NCBI RefSeq assembly: GCF_025999095.1
Contig: NZ_AP024678.1
Location: forward strand, 2,015,527-2,079,526
Source of the DNA: Thermosynechococcus sp.
GTDB lineage: Bacteria > Cyanobacteriota > Cyanobacteriia > Thermosynechococcales > Thermosynechococcaceae
DNA length: 64,000 nucleotides
Direction of reading: 5' to 3'
The notes below the pieces were generated by a model, which saw nothing but the letters and a program-made list of their open reading frames with translations, was not told where the DNA came from and searched no databases. How positions within the stretch are numbered: position 1 is the first letter of the stretch; each line of letters opens with the position of its first letter. This document shows, piece after piece, positions 45,955 to 54,368 of this stretch. The position numbers were made by a program, and so were the translations under genes.

Positions 45955-46887
45955 TCAGGTCTGTCCATGGTTGCGCACGCCAAAGGGCACGTGCACAGAG
46001 GGAATTGCTCCCGCTGCCGATTCCAGGTGTGTCCGTTGATCGTCGAAGAAAATGTGGGGTTTGAGTTGCCCAAGAATGCGCCCTTTCTCGATACCCCCTA
46101 GGAAAAAGGTTTCATCGGGCATGACTCCCCAACTGTTGAGTGTGGTAACCACCCGCTCACTGGCCAGGATATTGCGGGCAGTGACAATGGCAATTCGCAA
46201 TAGCCTCCGATAGTTAGCATCCTGTTGCTCTTTGACCATCTCTAACTGTTGAAAGGCCGACAGTTTTTTGAAGAGATCACTCAAGGGGCCTGGATTGTGG
46301 GGAATGTCTGCCTTTTGCAACTCATGGGCTTGAAACTGCTCTAGATCTCCTTGGCGATAGACTGCTTCGGCCTCATCGTCCGCCAGTACGCCATCAAAGT
46401 CAAAGGCAATGCGCAGTTCGGCGTCGTCTTCGTGATCGGTAATGGCAGAGGGAATGACCATCCCTGCGGGATAACCGGCCGCGATCGCCTGCTGCACATC
46501 GGTGGCATTGGCAGAAAGAAACAGAGACACATTAAAAGCAGGGATATAGGGGTGGGGAGATTTTCCCCCTAAAAAGGCGGCGCGGGTAATATTGAGACCA
46601 TAGTGTTGAATTGAATAAAAAACCCGCTGGCCCGTATCGGGATCGTTTCTGGACAGCAGCACCACCTCCACCGGCTCCTGTTCGGGATAGGCGCGATTCA
46701 GATTCAAAAAACGACGAATAAAGGGAAAGGCCACCCCCTTGGGCAAGACCTCATATTTCCTTTGCCGCTGAAATTGGCGGTACTTTTCGGTCCCTTCGTT
46801 GCGAAAGACCGCGTCGGACTCAGTGAGGTCAAAGAGGGCACTGGAGGCCACAGCAATCACCAATTTACTCTCAATTGGATACCCCAT
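45955..46887 (-). CDS. 5'-nucleotidase, cytosolic type (cN-I-like)
   Basis: 310-residue protein of the HAD-like cytosolic 5'-nucleotidase I family, seen in some bacteria. Start ATG 46887 (MGYPIESKLVIAVASSALFDLTESD), overlapping the end of the upstream glycosyltransferase gene by 17 bases; the frame to 47115 is a shadow. Key segments: GLNITRAAFLGGKSPHPYIPAFNVSLFLSAN, the HAD motif AFDFDGVLADDEAE, RIAIVTARN and DETFFLGGIEKGRIL with HIFFDDQRTH. It probably dephosphorylates nucleoside monophosphates. Overlap indicates co-translation with the TPR glycosyltransferase gene, though a functional link is not obvious. Confidence 0.85.
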   Translation of the reverse strand: MGYPIESKLVIAVASSALFDLTESDAVFRNEGTEKYRQFQRQRKYEVLPKGVAFPFIRRFLNLNRAYPEQEPVEVVLLSRNDPDTGQRVFYSIQHYGLNITRAAFLGGKSPHPYIPAFNVSLFLSANATDVQQAIAAGYPAGMVIPSAITDHEDDAELRIAFDFDGVLADDEAEAVYRQGDLEQFQAHELQKADIPHNPGPLSDLFKKLSAFQQLEMVKEQQDANYRRLLRIAIVTARNILASERVVTTLNSWGVMPDETFFLGGIEKGRILGQLKPHIFFDDQRTHLESAAGAIPSVHVPFGVRNHGQT

Positions 46888-48745
46888 TCCTCGGCGTCCA
46901 ATAGTGGGATTGAAGGGCAGTGCGCAGTTGGGCGATCGCCCCCGGCCAATCCCCCCGCCGGGGCTGACGAATGAGCCGCGCCGAAGGATACCAAGGCGAT
47001 CGCGATCGCTGCCAGAACCACCGCCAATCTGCCACAAAGGGTAACAGAATCCACAGGGGTTTCCCCAGGGCACCCGCCAAGTGAGCCACGGCGGTGTCAA
47101 TCGTAACCACCGCATCCAACGGCTGGATCAAAAGCGCCGTATCCAGAAAATCCCCCATGTAGGGCTGGCAGTCAATCACCCCCGCCTGCCGTAGTTGTTC
47201 TGCCTCCGTTGGCGATCGCTCCTTTTGCAGGCTATACCATTGGACGTCGAATTCCCGCAGCAGGGGCAGGAAGTACTCAAGGGGACAAGACCGCTGCGCT
47301 GCGGTGCGGGTTTGACTATGGCTGGCCCAGACCAGACCAATCCGGGGTTTGGCCACATTAAACATGGGATGGGCTGGGGAGGCGGGTAACTGAAAATAGG
47401 GACTGAACTTGGGAAAGTAGTCTTGATCAATGCCCAAGTAGCCAGGCAAACTCAACAGGGGGGTGTGGTAGTCAAACGCCGGCGGGAGATCCTCAGTACT
47501 GATCACCTGAATAGCGGGCAGGGTTTGACAGAGGCGCAGCAAGGGGGGGTAGGCGGCAAAAATCACCCGTTGGGCATGCTTTGCCATCAAGGGCAGCAAG
47601 CGCACAAACTGGATGCAATCTCCTAGTCCCTGCTCACTATAGACAAAGAGGGTTTTCCCCTTTAGGGATTGACCTTGCCAGCGGGGTTGCCGATAGCTGC
47701 GTAATCCGCCAGTGGGTTGCTGCCACCGCCATTCATATTCCTGCCATCCCTCTCGGAACTGTTCCAGCATCAGGAGAACAAGGGCAAAGTTGAGCCGTAC
47801 GTCCACTGCCCCCGGGTCGAGGGTAACCGCTTGGCGAAAGGAGTGGAGGGCAGCTTGGGGATCGCCGCTTTCCAGAAGCGCTGTAGCCAAGCCGGCTTGG
47901 GCAGTACCGTTGAGGGGATCAACACTGAGACAACGTTGGTAATAACTAATTGCCCCTGCCAAGTCTCCTTCCGCAAGGCAAATTTGCCCCAGTTGTAACA
48001 GCGCCTGGGGATGCTTGTGATCCCGCAGCAGCACTTCTTGGTAGCGATCGCGAGCGGCTGTGAGGTTCCCCTGTAACTGGAGGGCATAGCCCAGGTTGTA
48101 GTGGGCGGCCAAAAATTCTGGATTAGCATCTAGGGCAGCTTGAAACTGCCCAGTGGCGGCTGCATAGTTCTTCAGTTCTAAATAGGCACTGCCCAGATTG
48201 TTGTGGACATCGGCTTGACCCGGTTCAAGGTACAGGGACTGTTCATAGCAAGCAGTCGCTTCTGTGAGTTTGCCCTGGGCGTGCAGGCACAGTCCCAAGT
48301 TATAAAGGGTTGTGGGCAAGTCAGGATTCAAGGAGAGGGCTTTTTGGTAACAGGCGATCGCTCGCTCAGTATCCCCCAAGTCCAGATAGGCATTTCCCAA
48401 GTTGCTATGGGCTTCCACCCACTCCGGGTGCACTTCAAGAGCACGTTGATAGTGGGGTAAGGCAGCCGCCGGTTGGTGCAGCAGATCATGGAGAACAACT
48501 GCCAAGCGATAATGGGAAAGGGCATGCCACGGATCAAGGGCGATCGCCTGCTCGTAGGCTGTCCGCGCCTCAAGGGGCTGTGCCCGTTGTTCAGCAATTA
48601 ACCCCAATAGATAATAGGCCTCTGGCTGCGGAGTCTGTTCAATAACCTGACGTGCACACTGCTGTGCTTTGCTCCAGTGCTGTTGTTGATACAGTTGCCA
48701 AGCCTTTTTTAGCAGCGAGGCGGTCCGCCACCCAAAGATACCCAC
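46871..48745 (-). CDS. TPR-repeat glycosyltransferase (GT9-like)
   Basis: 624-residue protein. The N-terminal two-thirds (about 10-340) contains at least nine TPR units with the NLGxAYxxLG pattern (for example EAHSNLGNAYLDLGDTERAIACYQKALSLNP). The C-terminal third (about 365-600) has GKTLFVYSEQGLGDCIQFVRLLPLM and LDAVVTIDTAVAHLAGALGKPLWILLP, typical of GT9/heptosyltransferase-like domains. Members in cyanobacteria are thought to glycosylate proteins or surface polymers. It is three bases downstream of the glycosyltransferase-like gene at 48.7-49.8 kb and overlaps the nucleotidase, so these three form a probable operon. Confidence 0.88.
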   Translation of the reverse strand: MGIFGWRTASLLKKAWQLYQQQHWSKAQQCARQVIEQTPQPEAYYLLGLIAEQRAQPLEARTAYEQAIALDPWHALSHYRLAVVLHDLLHQPAAALPHYQRALEVHPEWVEAHSNLGNAYLDLGDTERAIACYQKALSLNPDLPTTLYNLGLCLHAQGKLTEATACYEQSLYLEPGQADVHNNLGSAYLELKNYAAATGQFQAALDANPEFLAAHYNLGYALQLQGNLTAARDRYQEVLLRDHKHPQALLQLGQICLAEGDLAGAISYYQRCLSVDPLNGTAQAGLATALLESGDPQAALHSFRQAVTLDPGAVDVRLNFALVLLMLEQFREGWQEYEWRWQQPTGGLRSYRQPRWQGQSLKGKTLFVYSEQGLGDCIQFVRLLPLMAKHAQRVIFAAYPPLLRLCQTLPAIQVISTEDLPPAFDYHTPLLSLPGYLGIDQDYFPKFSPYFQLPASPAHPMFNVAKPRIGLVWASHSQTRTAAQRSCPLEYFLPLLREFDVQWYSLQKERSPTEAEQLRQAGVIDCQPYMGDFLDTALLIQPLDAVVTIDTAVAHLAGALGKPLWILLPFVADWRWFWQRSRSPWYPSARLIRQPRRGDWPGAIAQLRTALQSHYWTPRNGVSN

Positions 48746-48747
48746 GG

Positions 48748-49842
48748 CTATTGTGATGAGCAGTTATTCAAATAATAGGCAACGGCGGTGGCGATCGTAG
48801 AATTCCCGTTGAGATCCAAGGGCGTGGGGTCTTGGGGCGGCTGCGGTTCTATTCGCAAAAAATCCCAATGACCACTCAAAAACTCTTCATGGCTGAGGAT
48901 TTGATGGTAGTGGTGTGCCTGTAATCCCGCTACCAAAAGGGGGCCTTCAGCAAAATCATCACGCCGAATCGTTGCCACCGGTACCCCCAAGCGACAGGCC
49001 TCCGCGTAGGTGCCATAGCCGGGCTTGGACACAACTCGACCACAGAGGGGCATCACATCCACCGGCCGCAGTTGACGACCACAGAGCCTCAGTAAGTTTG
49101 GCATATTCTCGGGTGCAGCTCCATCAAAAGTGAGAAACTGCCAATCGGGAAACTCCTTGAGGGCTTCGTAGGGAATGGCTTGCAGGCTCAAACCACCAAA
49201 GGTCAATAGAGCCGTGCGCTCGCGGGGGGTAGCAAGGCCAAGGCGCTGCCGCAACTCCTCTGGTTGAAAACGCGGTTCGGCTCCCGTTAGGCCCACCGGT
49301 TCCTTGCGAGGAAACGCGTTGAGGGGTTCAGCAAAGGGCAGTTGAAACAGGCGATCGCACCCGCTATAAAGATCACTCACCCAATCCGCAATCTCAATAA
49401 AATCATCCCCAAAGGAGCGATAGATAAAATCCCAGCCAAAGTTACTGGCCATCCAACAGGGCACCCCGGCCGCGTGGGCGATCGCCACCGCCAACGGCGG
49501 AACATCCGCCAGCACCAACTGCGCCCGATTCTGTTGAATAAAGGCCACCTCGGCGCGGATTAACTCAGGGGCTGCCGCCTGCAGGGCTAAGAGCTTGGCA
49601 TGGGTTGCGGTCAAATCCATCTGCAGACTATCTGCCTGGACCACGCCGCAGTCAAGGGCACGGGGACGGTGAATAAACTCGCCTTCCAGGTTCGTCTGCA
49701 ACAGCCAATAGGGGGCAGCCGTCACTATGAGCGGCAAAAGATCCGGCACTTGGCGGCGGATCGCATTCACCAGCGCCGTTGTCCGCACTACATGACCAAA
49801 GCCATGATTTGTGATTGCCACGTAGAGAGTCGGTCGAGCCAC
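48748..49842 (-). CDS. Glycosyltransferase-like (GT-B fold) protein
   Basis: 364-residue protein with a GT-B-like two-domain fold. N-terminus LYVAITNHGFGHVVRTTALVNAI has the GxGH motif of GT28/arabinokinase-type N-domains. The C-domain contains LLTFGGLSLQAIPYEAL, VDVMPLCGRVVSKPGYGTYAEACRLGVPVATI, similar to the nucleotide-sugar site of MurG-type enzymes, and an ending HHYHQILSHEEFLSG. The donor and acceptor are unknown. It is the promoter-proximal member of a minus-strand group with the TPR glycosyltransferase (gap 2 bases) and the 5'-nucleotidase. Confidence 0.82.
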   Translation of the reverse strand: MARPTLYVAITNHGFGHVVRTTALVNAIRRQVPDLLPLIVTAAPYWLLQTNLEGEFIHRPRALDCGVVQADSLQMDLTATHAKLLALQAAAPELIRAEVAFIQQNRAQLVLADVPPLAVAIAHAAGVPCWMASNFGWDFIYRSFGDDFIEIADWVSDLYSGCDRLFQLPFAEPLNAFPRKEPVGLTGAEPRFQPEELRQRLGLATPRERTALLTFGGLSLQAIPYEALKEFPDWQFLTFDGAAPENMPNLLRLCGRQLRPVDVMPLCGRVVSKPGYGTYAEACRLGVPVATIRRDDFAEGPLLVAGLQAHHYHQILSHEEFLSGHWDFLRIEPQPPQDPTPLDLNGNSTIATAVAYYLNNCSSQ

Positions 49843-50107
49843 CGGGGTGTTTTTACCAAAACCGATGCAATTTTAACATTTGTAACAACTCGCCAGTAGT
49901 ATTCCCAGCGTCTTTTTCTGAATCACCCGTCTGCCTCTGGGGACCTAGAATGGATTTAACTCAATCTATTCAAATAAAACATAAGATAGATTTATTGGCG
50001 GTATTTATGAATTTATGTTGCTTTCTATAAAGATATGTAACATACTATTGACTAGGAGGCAGAGATAACTTTAGCAACCCGCTAGATATTTAACATCTCT
50101 GAAGCAT

Positions 50108-50605
50108 ATGACCTACACCACCGATACTCGTTTCACTCCCTCAACACTAGCCACAGCCGTTCAAGAGGTCACCACGCTTTTCAACTGCCTGAGCGTGGAT
50201 GACAAATTGGGACTGCTGTGGTTCCTCTACACTGAAACGGGTCGTTCAATTACAGCCGCCGCCCCCGGTACGGCTCGCCTACAACTGGCGGAAGGGCTGC
50301 TCAATCAGGTCAAAGCCCTCAGTTTTGATGAGCAACTGCAATTCATGCGTGACTTGGTGGCCAATGTGGATACCCCTCTCACCCGTGCCTACGGCGTCTT
50401 TAGCCCCAACACCAAGCTCGCCTTCTGGTACCAACTGGCAGAACTGATGAAACAGGGGTTTGTGGTGCCTGTGCCCCCCGGTTATACCCTGAGCCGCGAT
50501 GCTGATCGCGTCTTTGCAGCCATCAAAGCCCTTGACTTTGGTCAACAGATTACCGTCCTGCGGAATGCGGTGGTTGCCATGGGTGTGGATCCCCTTGCCA
50601 TCTAA
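50108..50605 (+). CDS. Helical carotenoid protein (OCP N-terminal-domain homologue)
   Basis: 165-residue protein matching the N-terminal, all-helical carotenoid-binding domain of the orange carotenoid protein without its C-terminal sensor. Residues that hold the pigment in OCP are kept: W38 and Y41 (LLWFLYTETG; OCP W41, Y44) and W107 (LAFWYQL; OCP W110), and R152 in QQITVLRNAVVAMG corresponds to the OCP salt-bridge arginine. HCPs quench phycobilisomes or singlet oxygen depending on subtype. The partner CTDH gene starts 78 bases downstream; a strong terminator lies between them. The upstream 265 bases are AT-rich. Start ATG 50108 lacks a close Shine-Dalgarno. Confidence 0.95.
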   Translation: MTYTTDTRFTPSTLATAVQEVTTLFNCLSVDDKLGLLWFLYTETGRSITAAAPGTARLQLAEGLLNQVKALSFDEQLQFMRDLVANVDTPLTRAYGVFSPNTKLAFWYQLAELMKQGFVVPVPPGYTLSRDADRVFAAIKALDFGQQITVLRNAVVAMGVDPLAI

Positions 50606-50626
50606 TTGAGATGCCATGGGTTACGC

Positions 50627-50653
50627 AAGGGGGCAACTTGCTCCCTTTTTTTT
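50627..50653 (+). terminator. Intrinsic terminator between the HCP and CTDH genes
   Basis: AAGGGGG pairs with CTCCCTT (50627-50633 and 50641-50647, one G-T pair) around the loop CAACTTG, followed by a run of eight T overlapping the 3' arm. It begins 21 bases after the HCP stop and ends about 30 bases before the CTDH start, so read-through would be reduced. Confidence 0.8.
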
Positions 50654-50683
50654 CTTGATTCAAACCCCTGAGGACCTGAAAAT

Positions 50684-51100
50684 ATGACCCATCTTGTTCA
50701 AGGGAGCCCCATTCTCACCATTGACGAACCGACCCTGATCGCCTACTTTGCTGCCCTCAATGACGAACGCTACGAGGATGTGGCTAGCCTGTTTGCTGAG
50801 GAGGGAGTGCTCTATCCACCCTTTGAGGATCCCGTCATTGGCCGGGGGGCGATCGCCCATTATCTCCACCTGGAAGCCGTGGGTATGCGAGCAGAACCCC
50901 GCACAGGAGAACTCCTGAGCACAGAGGGCACAGAACGTCGCTACCGCCTCATCGGTAAAGCGAAACTCCCCCTGTTTAGCGTCAATGTCGCTTGGCAATT
51001 TGGCCTCAACCCTGAGAATCAAATCACGTTTGTGAAAGTGGATTTGCTAGCAACCTTGGCGGAACTCCTCAACTATCAGCCTCTGCGTCAGCAGCGCTAG
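50684..51100 (+). CDS. OCP C-terminal-domain homologue (CTDH), NTF2-like
   Basis: 138-residue NTF2-fold protein equal to the OCP C-terminal domain. In OCP this domain hydrogen-bonds the carotenoid keto group with a Tyr and a Trp; the likely equivalents are Y21 (LIAYFAALN) and W104 (NVAWQFGLNPENQ). FVKVDLLATLAELLNY matches the OCP end. CTDHs carry or deliver carotenoid to HCP. The protein contains no cysteine, so the disulfide-dimer described for some CTDHs is not possible here. It follows the HCP gene and its last 32 bases overlap the convergent coiled-coil gene. Confidence 0.94.
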   Translation: MTHLVQGSPILTIDEPTLIAYFAALNDERYEDVASLFAEEGVLYPPFEDPVIGRGAIAHYLHLEAVGMRAEPRTGELLSTEGTERRYRLIGKAKLPLFSVNVAWQFGLNPENQITFVKVDLLATLAELLNYQPLRQQR

Positions 51101-51443
51101 GGTGACCGGAAAACACCTCGGACTCTAAGGCCTCTACGCGATCGCGCAAATTGTGGAGAATGCCAGAATGACTCAGGCGTACCGCTGCTAACTGTTCCCG
51201 CAGACGATCGTAGTTCTCGGACAGTTGTTGGCGCAGATAAATCACTTCACGGCTGAGGGCATGGACCCGTCGCTCTAGATTCGCCACCTGTTCAGACAAA
51301 TGATTTGCTTGGGTATAAAATTTGCAAACAATGTCAACAATTGCCGCTTCAAGGCTAGCCAATTGATGCTCCCGCTGATAGGCATACAGCCAACTAAGAA
51401 CTTCTGGCGGTAAATGTTCCGTAATTGGCGACTGAGGATTCAC
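51069..51443 (-). CDS. Small coiled-coil protein, unknown
   Basis: 124 residues from GTG 51443 (MNPQSPITEHLPPEVLSWLYAYQREHQLASLEAAIVDIVCKFY), in which the first 45 residues have helical character similar to a short DNA-binding or dimerisation module of cyanobacterial proteins. Residues about 47-108 are a coiled coil (NHLSEQVANLERRVHALSREVIYLRQQL and continuing). No family name known to me. The 3' end overlaps the convergent CTDH gene by 32 bases. It is transcribed away from sixA, with a 90-base gap. Confidence 0.7.
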   Translation of the reverse strand: MNPQSPITEHLPPEVLSWLYAYQREHQLASLEAAIVDIVCKFYTQANHLSEQVANLERRVHALSREVIYLRQQLSENYDRLREQLAAVRLSHSGILHNLRDRVEALESEVFSGHPSAADAEADS

Positions 51444-51533
51444 GATTCCATCCTTTGGCAGGCTGTATTTCTATTCTGTCGCTTTAGGGAAAGTCGTGGG
51501 AGAGGGTCGAAGTATGGGAACAGACGCTTGTAG

Positions 51534-52052
51534 TCAGGCAAGGTCACGGCCATTGAGCAACAACTTGGGAGAGGTCAGCCAAAAGAGTTGACTATTGCCC
51601 AGGGGATCGTTTTCTGGAATCCTCAAGCCAATGATGCCTGCCTTCTTGAGTTCGAGGTGTCCCAAGGCTTGGCCCCAGATCAGAAGTTCTGCCCAGTGAC
51701 TGAGATTGGGTTCATGACCCACCGCCATTAGGGCACCCTCATGTTCTTGACGCCAGTGGCTGAGCCAACGGAGCCATTCTTGCAAGCTGCCACTTGGAGC
51801 TAGCAGGTCAGAAATGATCAGCTCGGAAGCAACCCCCACTTCAAGGAGAATTTCTGCCGTTTGCCGTGCCCGCACCAGTGGGGAGGAGAGAATGAGTTCT
51901 GCCTCAATGCCTAAATCGAGTAACCGCCGCGCAATCTGCTGGGTTTTCTTTTCCCCTTTGGCGGTGAGGGGGCGATCGCTATCACTGCCTGCAAACATCT
52001 CCCGTGCGACCGCAATCCCGTGGCGGAAAAAAAAGACTGTTAGCGCCGTCAT
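51534..52052 (-). CDS. sixA: SixA-type phosphohistidine phosphatase
   Basis: 172-residue histidine phosphatase superfamily protein. R10-H11-G12 (FFFRHGIA) is the catalytic motif, with the second arginine in SSPLVRARQTAEILL and the second His in VGHEPNLSHWAELLI. SDRPLTAKGEKKTQQIARRLLDLG supports SixA, which dephosphorylates phosphohistidine on phosphotransfer domains. A link with the hybrid kinase at 31-35 kb is conceivable but there is no Hpt domain in that protein. Starts 35 bases downstream of the DHH gene stop. Confidence 0.9.
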   Translation of the reverse strand: MTALTVFFFRHGIAVAREMFAGSDSDRPLTAKGEKKTQQIARRLLDLGIEAELILSSPLVRARQTAEILLEVGVASELIISDLLAPSGSLQEWLRWLSHWRQEHEGALMAVGHEPNLSHWAELLIWGQALGHLELKKAGIIGLRIPENDPLGNSQLFWLTSPKLLLNGRDLA

Positions 52053-52086
52053 AAAGACCTAAACGTTGACTACTGCGAACAGGGCC

Positions 52087-53346
52087 TCACTCCGTACCGT
52101 GGAGGACATTGTTCTTCGGATTGACGAGGTGGAGGAGCTTCTGCTTAATCTGGGTATCGTAAACGTTCCACTTGAGTTTAGCGTATTCTGGATTCTCATT
52201 AAGCCCCGACAAGAAGCCCACGGGAATTTCAAAACCGCCGGCTTGGGAGCGACCACCCCCAAAGAAGCGCCCTTGACTATCCTTACCAAAGGCCTCTTTG
52301 ATAAACTCATCGGGGTCAAGGGTAATTTTTGTCGTGCGCAGTGAGCCGATAATCAGTTCTACTTCTTCATCTTCGTCGTGGACAAGGCCATAGACAACGG
52401 CGGTGTGGACGTTCTCTTCGGTCACCAGAAAATCTGCGGCTTGGGGAATGGCATCGCGGTCTTCGTAGCGGATGTAGCCCACGCCAGAAATTGAGAAATT
52501 GTTGTGAATAGAGCGGTTTTTCAGCGATCGCTCGATGACATCCATCACCTGCTTCGAGCGGTGGGACTGCAAAATGGTGTTCAGCAGTGGGTAGTCAATG
52601 AAGCGACTCAGAAAGGCTGCTGCTAGAAAGTCCTCTTCTTTGGCCTGTTTGAGGCAATCGGTGTCGGAGCGCAGGCCATGCATCAGAGCTGTGGCACATT
52701 TCACATGGACCGGGTTGCTGCTATCGAGGGTGAGCAGCCCTGCTTGCAGGTATTGGGTAAAGATGGTGGCGGTGGCGCGGGTCGTTGGCCGAATATCGGT
52801 AAACTCAGCCTGAATGGAGTCCTGAAGACTGTGATGGTCAATGATAGCGATCGCTGGCAGTCCTGCCTCCTGCACCATTGGCAGCAATTGACTGGTGGTG
52901 CCTTGGTTGTCAATGAGGACATAGCCGTGGTAGCAGCTACAGTCCCGCTGATCCTTATTTTTAGTTCCCTGCACCGCCCAGCGCACCAGGGGCATTCCCG
53001 TCAGCCGCACGAGGGTAATATTTTCCTGATGGCTGAGGGCACCGGCATAGGCAATATCGCACTGAATCTCAAACTGCTCAGCAATCAACTTATAGGTCCA
53101 TGCCGAAGAGAGGGCATCTGGGTCAGGAAAATCTTGGAGAATAATCAAGTGACGCGTCCCACGATGGCGTTCTAGCATTTGTCGCAGCGCTTCGGCACGG
53201 GGGTCACTCAAGCGAACTTCCGCCTTCACTAAATCCGTTTTGGTCGTCTCTGCTTTTACCAGTGCGTTACCATTCAGTTCATGGTGTGTCGCCTCAACGT
53301 CACTGACAGCAGATTCACTGACTTCAAGTGGATAGGGAGAGTGCAT
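52087..53346 (-). CDS. DHH/DHHA1 family phosphoesterase
   Basis: 419-residue DHH superfamily protein from ATG 53346 (MHSPYPLEVSE). The metal-binding motifs are present: ILQDFPDPDALSSAW (DxD), IDNQGTTS and IIDHHS (DHH). The C-terminal DHHA1 domain ends with GRFFGGGRSQAGGFEIPVGF, the RNA-binding GGGH-like region. Family members degrade nanoRNA or pAp. An N-terminal acidic extension of about 60 residues is unusual. Diverges from the ChaN gene across only 35 bases, so both promoters overlap the other's coding region or leader. Confidence 0.9.
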   Translation of the reverse strand: MHSPYPLEVSESAVSDVEATHHELNGNALVKAETTKTDLVKAEVRLSDPRAEALRQMLERHRGTRHLIILQDFPDPDALSSAWTYKLIAEQFEIQCDIAYAGALSHQENITLVRLTGMPLVRWAVQGTKNKDQRDCSCYHGYVLIDNQGTTSQLLPMVQEAGLPAIAIIDHHSLQDSIQAEFTDIRPTTRATATIFTQYLQAGLLTLDSSNPVHVKCATALMHGLRSDTDCLKQAKEEDFLAAAFLSRFIDYPLLNTILQSHRSKQVMDVIERSLKNRSIHNNFSISGVGYIRYEDRDAIPQAADFLVTEENVHTAVVYGLVHDEDEEVELIIGSLRTTKITLDPDEFIKEAFGKDSQGRFFGGGRSQAGGFEIPVGFLSGLNENPEYAKLKWNVYDTQIKQKLLHLVNPKNNVLHGTE

Positions 53347-53381
53347 AGTTGTTTCAGGGTTGGATAGCAAGGTTAAACCCA

Positions 53382-54362
53382 ATGGGGAACGTGCAGAAGA
53401 GAATTGTCGTCACTACAGCGTTAACGACTCTATTTCGATCTTGGCAGATATTTTATCGTTTGCCATCCCCCCTTGGGCAGGGTGTGGGTCGCTTCGCGGT
53501 GCGGTGGTCTTGGCATCCCTTAGCATTGAGCTTGGCGATCGCCCTCTTTTTCGCAGGACCCCCCAGCGGCAAAGCGCAGCAGGTGTGGCGAGGCACTGAG
53601 GCAGTCACCCCACAGCGAGCCTATGGCGAGTGGCAGCGGCAGCACATCCTCTACCTCGGTGAAACCCATGACAGCGTTGCTGACCATGCGGCACAGTTGT
53701 TGATTTTGCAGGAATTGCAGCGGCGCCGCCCCCTGGCGATCGCCCTAGAAATGATTCAACGCCCTTTCCAAGCCGCCCTGGATGCCTACATTGCTGGTGA
53801 AATCACAGAGATGGAATTGCTGGAGCACACCCAATATGCCCAGCGCTGGGGCTTTCCTTGGTCGCTGTATGCCCCCATTTTTCGCTTTGCCAAGGCGCAG
53901 CAGATTCCCCTGATTGCCTTGAATACGCCCACCGAAGTCACTCGCCAAGTGGCACGCCAAGGTCTAGAGAGCCTAGGGGAAGAGGATTTTCGCTATATTC
54001 CGCCCCTGGCAGATATTGACTTGAGTAACACCGCCTATCGCGATCGCCTGCAGGAGATTTTTATTGCTGCCCATCAAGGGGTAAGCCACAGTATGAATTT
54101 TGACTTCTTTTACCAAGCCCAAGTCCTTTGGGATGAAACCATGGCCAAAGTCGTTGCTCAACATCATCAGCAGCATCCCGAGCGCCTGATTGTCGTGCTG
54201 ACGGGGCGGGGTCATGTTTATTTTGGGGATGGCATTCCCCGGCGGGTACAGCGACGGCTTTCCCCCAACCTCCGCCAAGCAATTATCCTCCTGAATCCCA
54301 CAGCAACCGAAAAAGCCAAACCCGGCATTGCCGACTGGTTCTGGCAAAGTGATTCACCCTAG
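53382..54362 (+). CDS. ChaN family (DUF399) heme-binding-type lipoprotein-like protein
   Basis: 326 residues from ATG 53382 (MGNVQKR); a TTG-started frame from 53349 would overlap the leader of the divergent gene. Positions 20-70 include a charged/hydrophobic signal or anchor segment (PLALSLAIALFFAGPPSGKAQQ). The ChaN domain follows with ILYLGETHDSVADHAAQLLILQELQRRRPLAIALEM and NFDFFYQAQVLWDETMA, then VVLTGRGHVYFGDGIPRRVQRR. ChaN relatives bind heme or take part in iron uptake. Function in cyanobacteria unknown. It runs into the convergent frameshifted response regulator, six bases apart. Confidence 0.87.
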   Translation: MGNVQKRIVVTTALTTLFRSWQIFYRLPSPLGQGVGRFAVRWSWHPLALSLAIALFFAGPPSGKAQQVWRGTEAVTPQRAYGEWQRQHILYLGETHDSVADHAAQLLILQELQRRRPLAIALEMIQRPFQAALDAYIAGEITEMELLEHTQYAQRWGFPWSLYAPIFRFAKAQQIPLIALNTPTEVTRQVARQGLESLGEEDFRYIPPLADIDLSNTAYRDRLQEIFIAAHQGVSHSMNFDFFYQAQVLWDETMAKVVAQHHQQHPERLIVVLTGRGHVYFGDGIPRRVQRRLSPNLRQAIILLNPTATEKAKPGIADWFWQSDSP

Positions 54363-54368
54363 CCTCTC

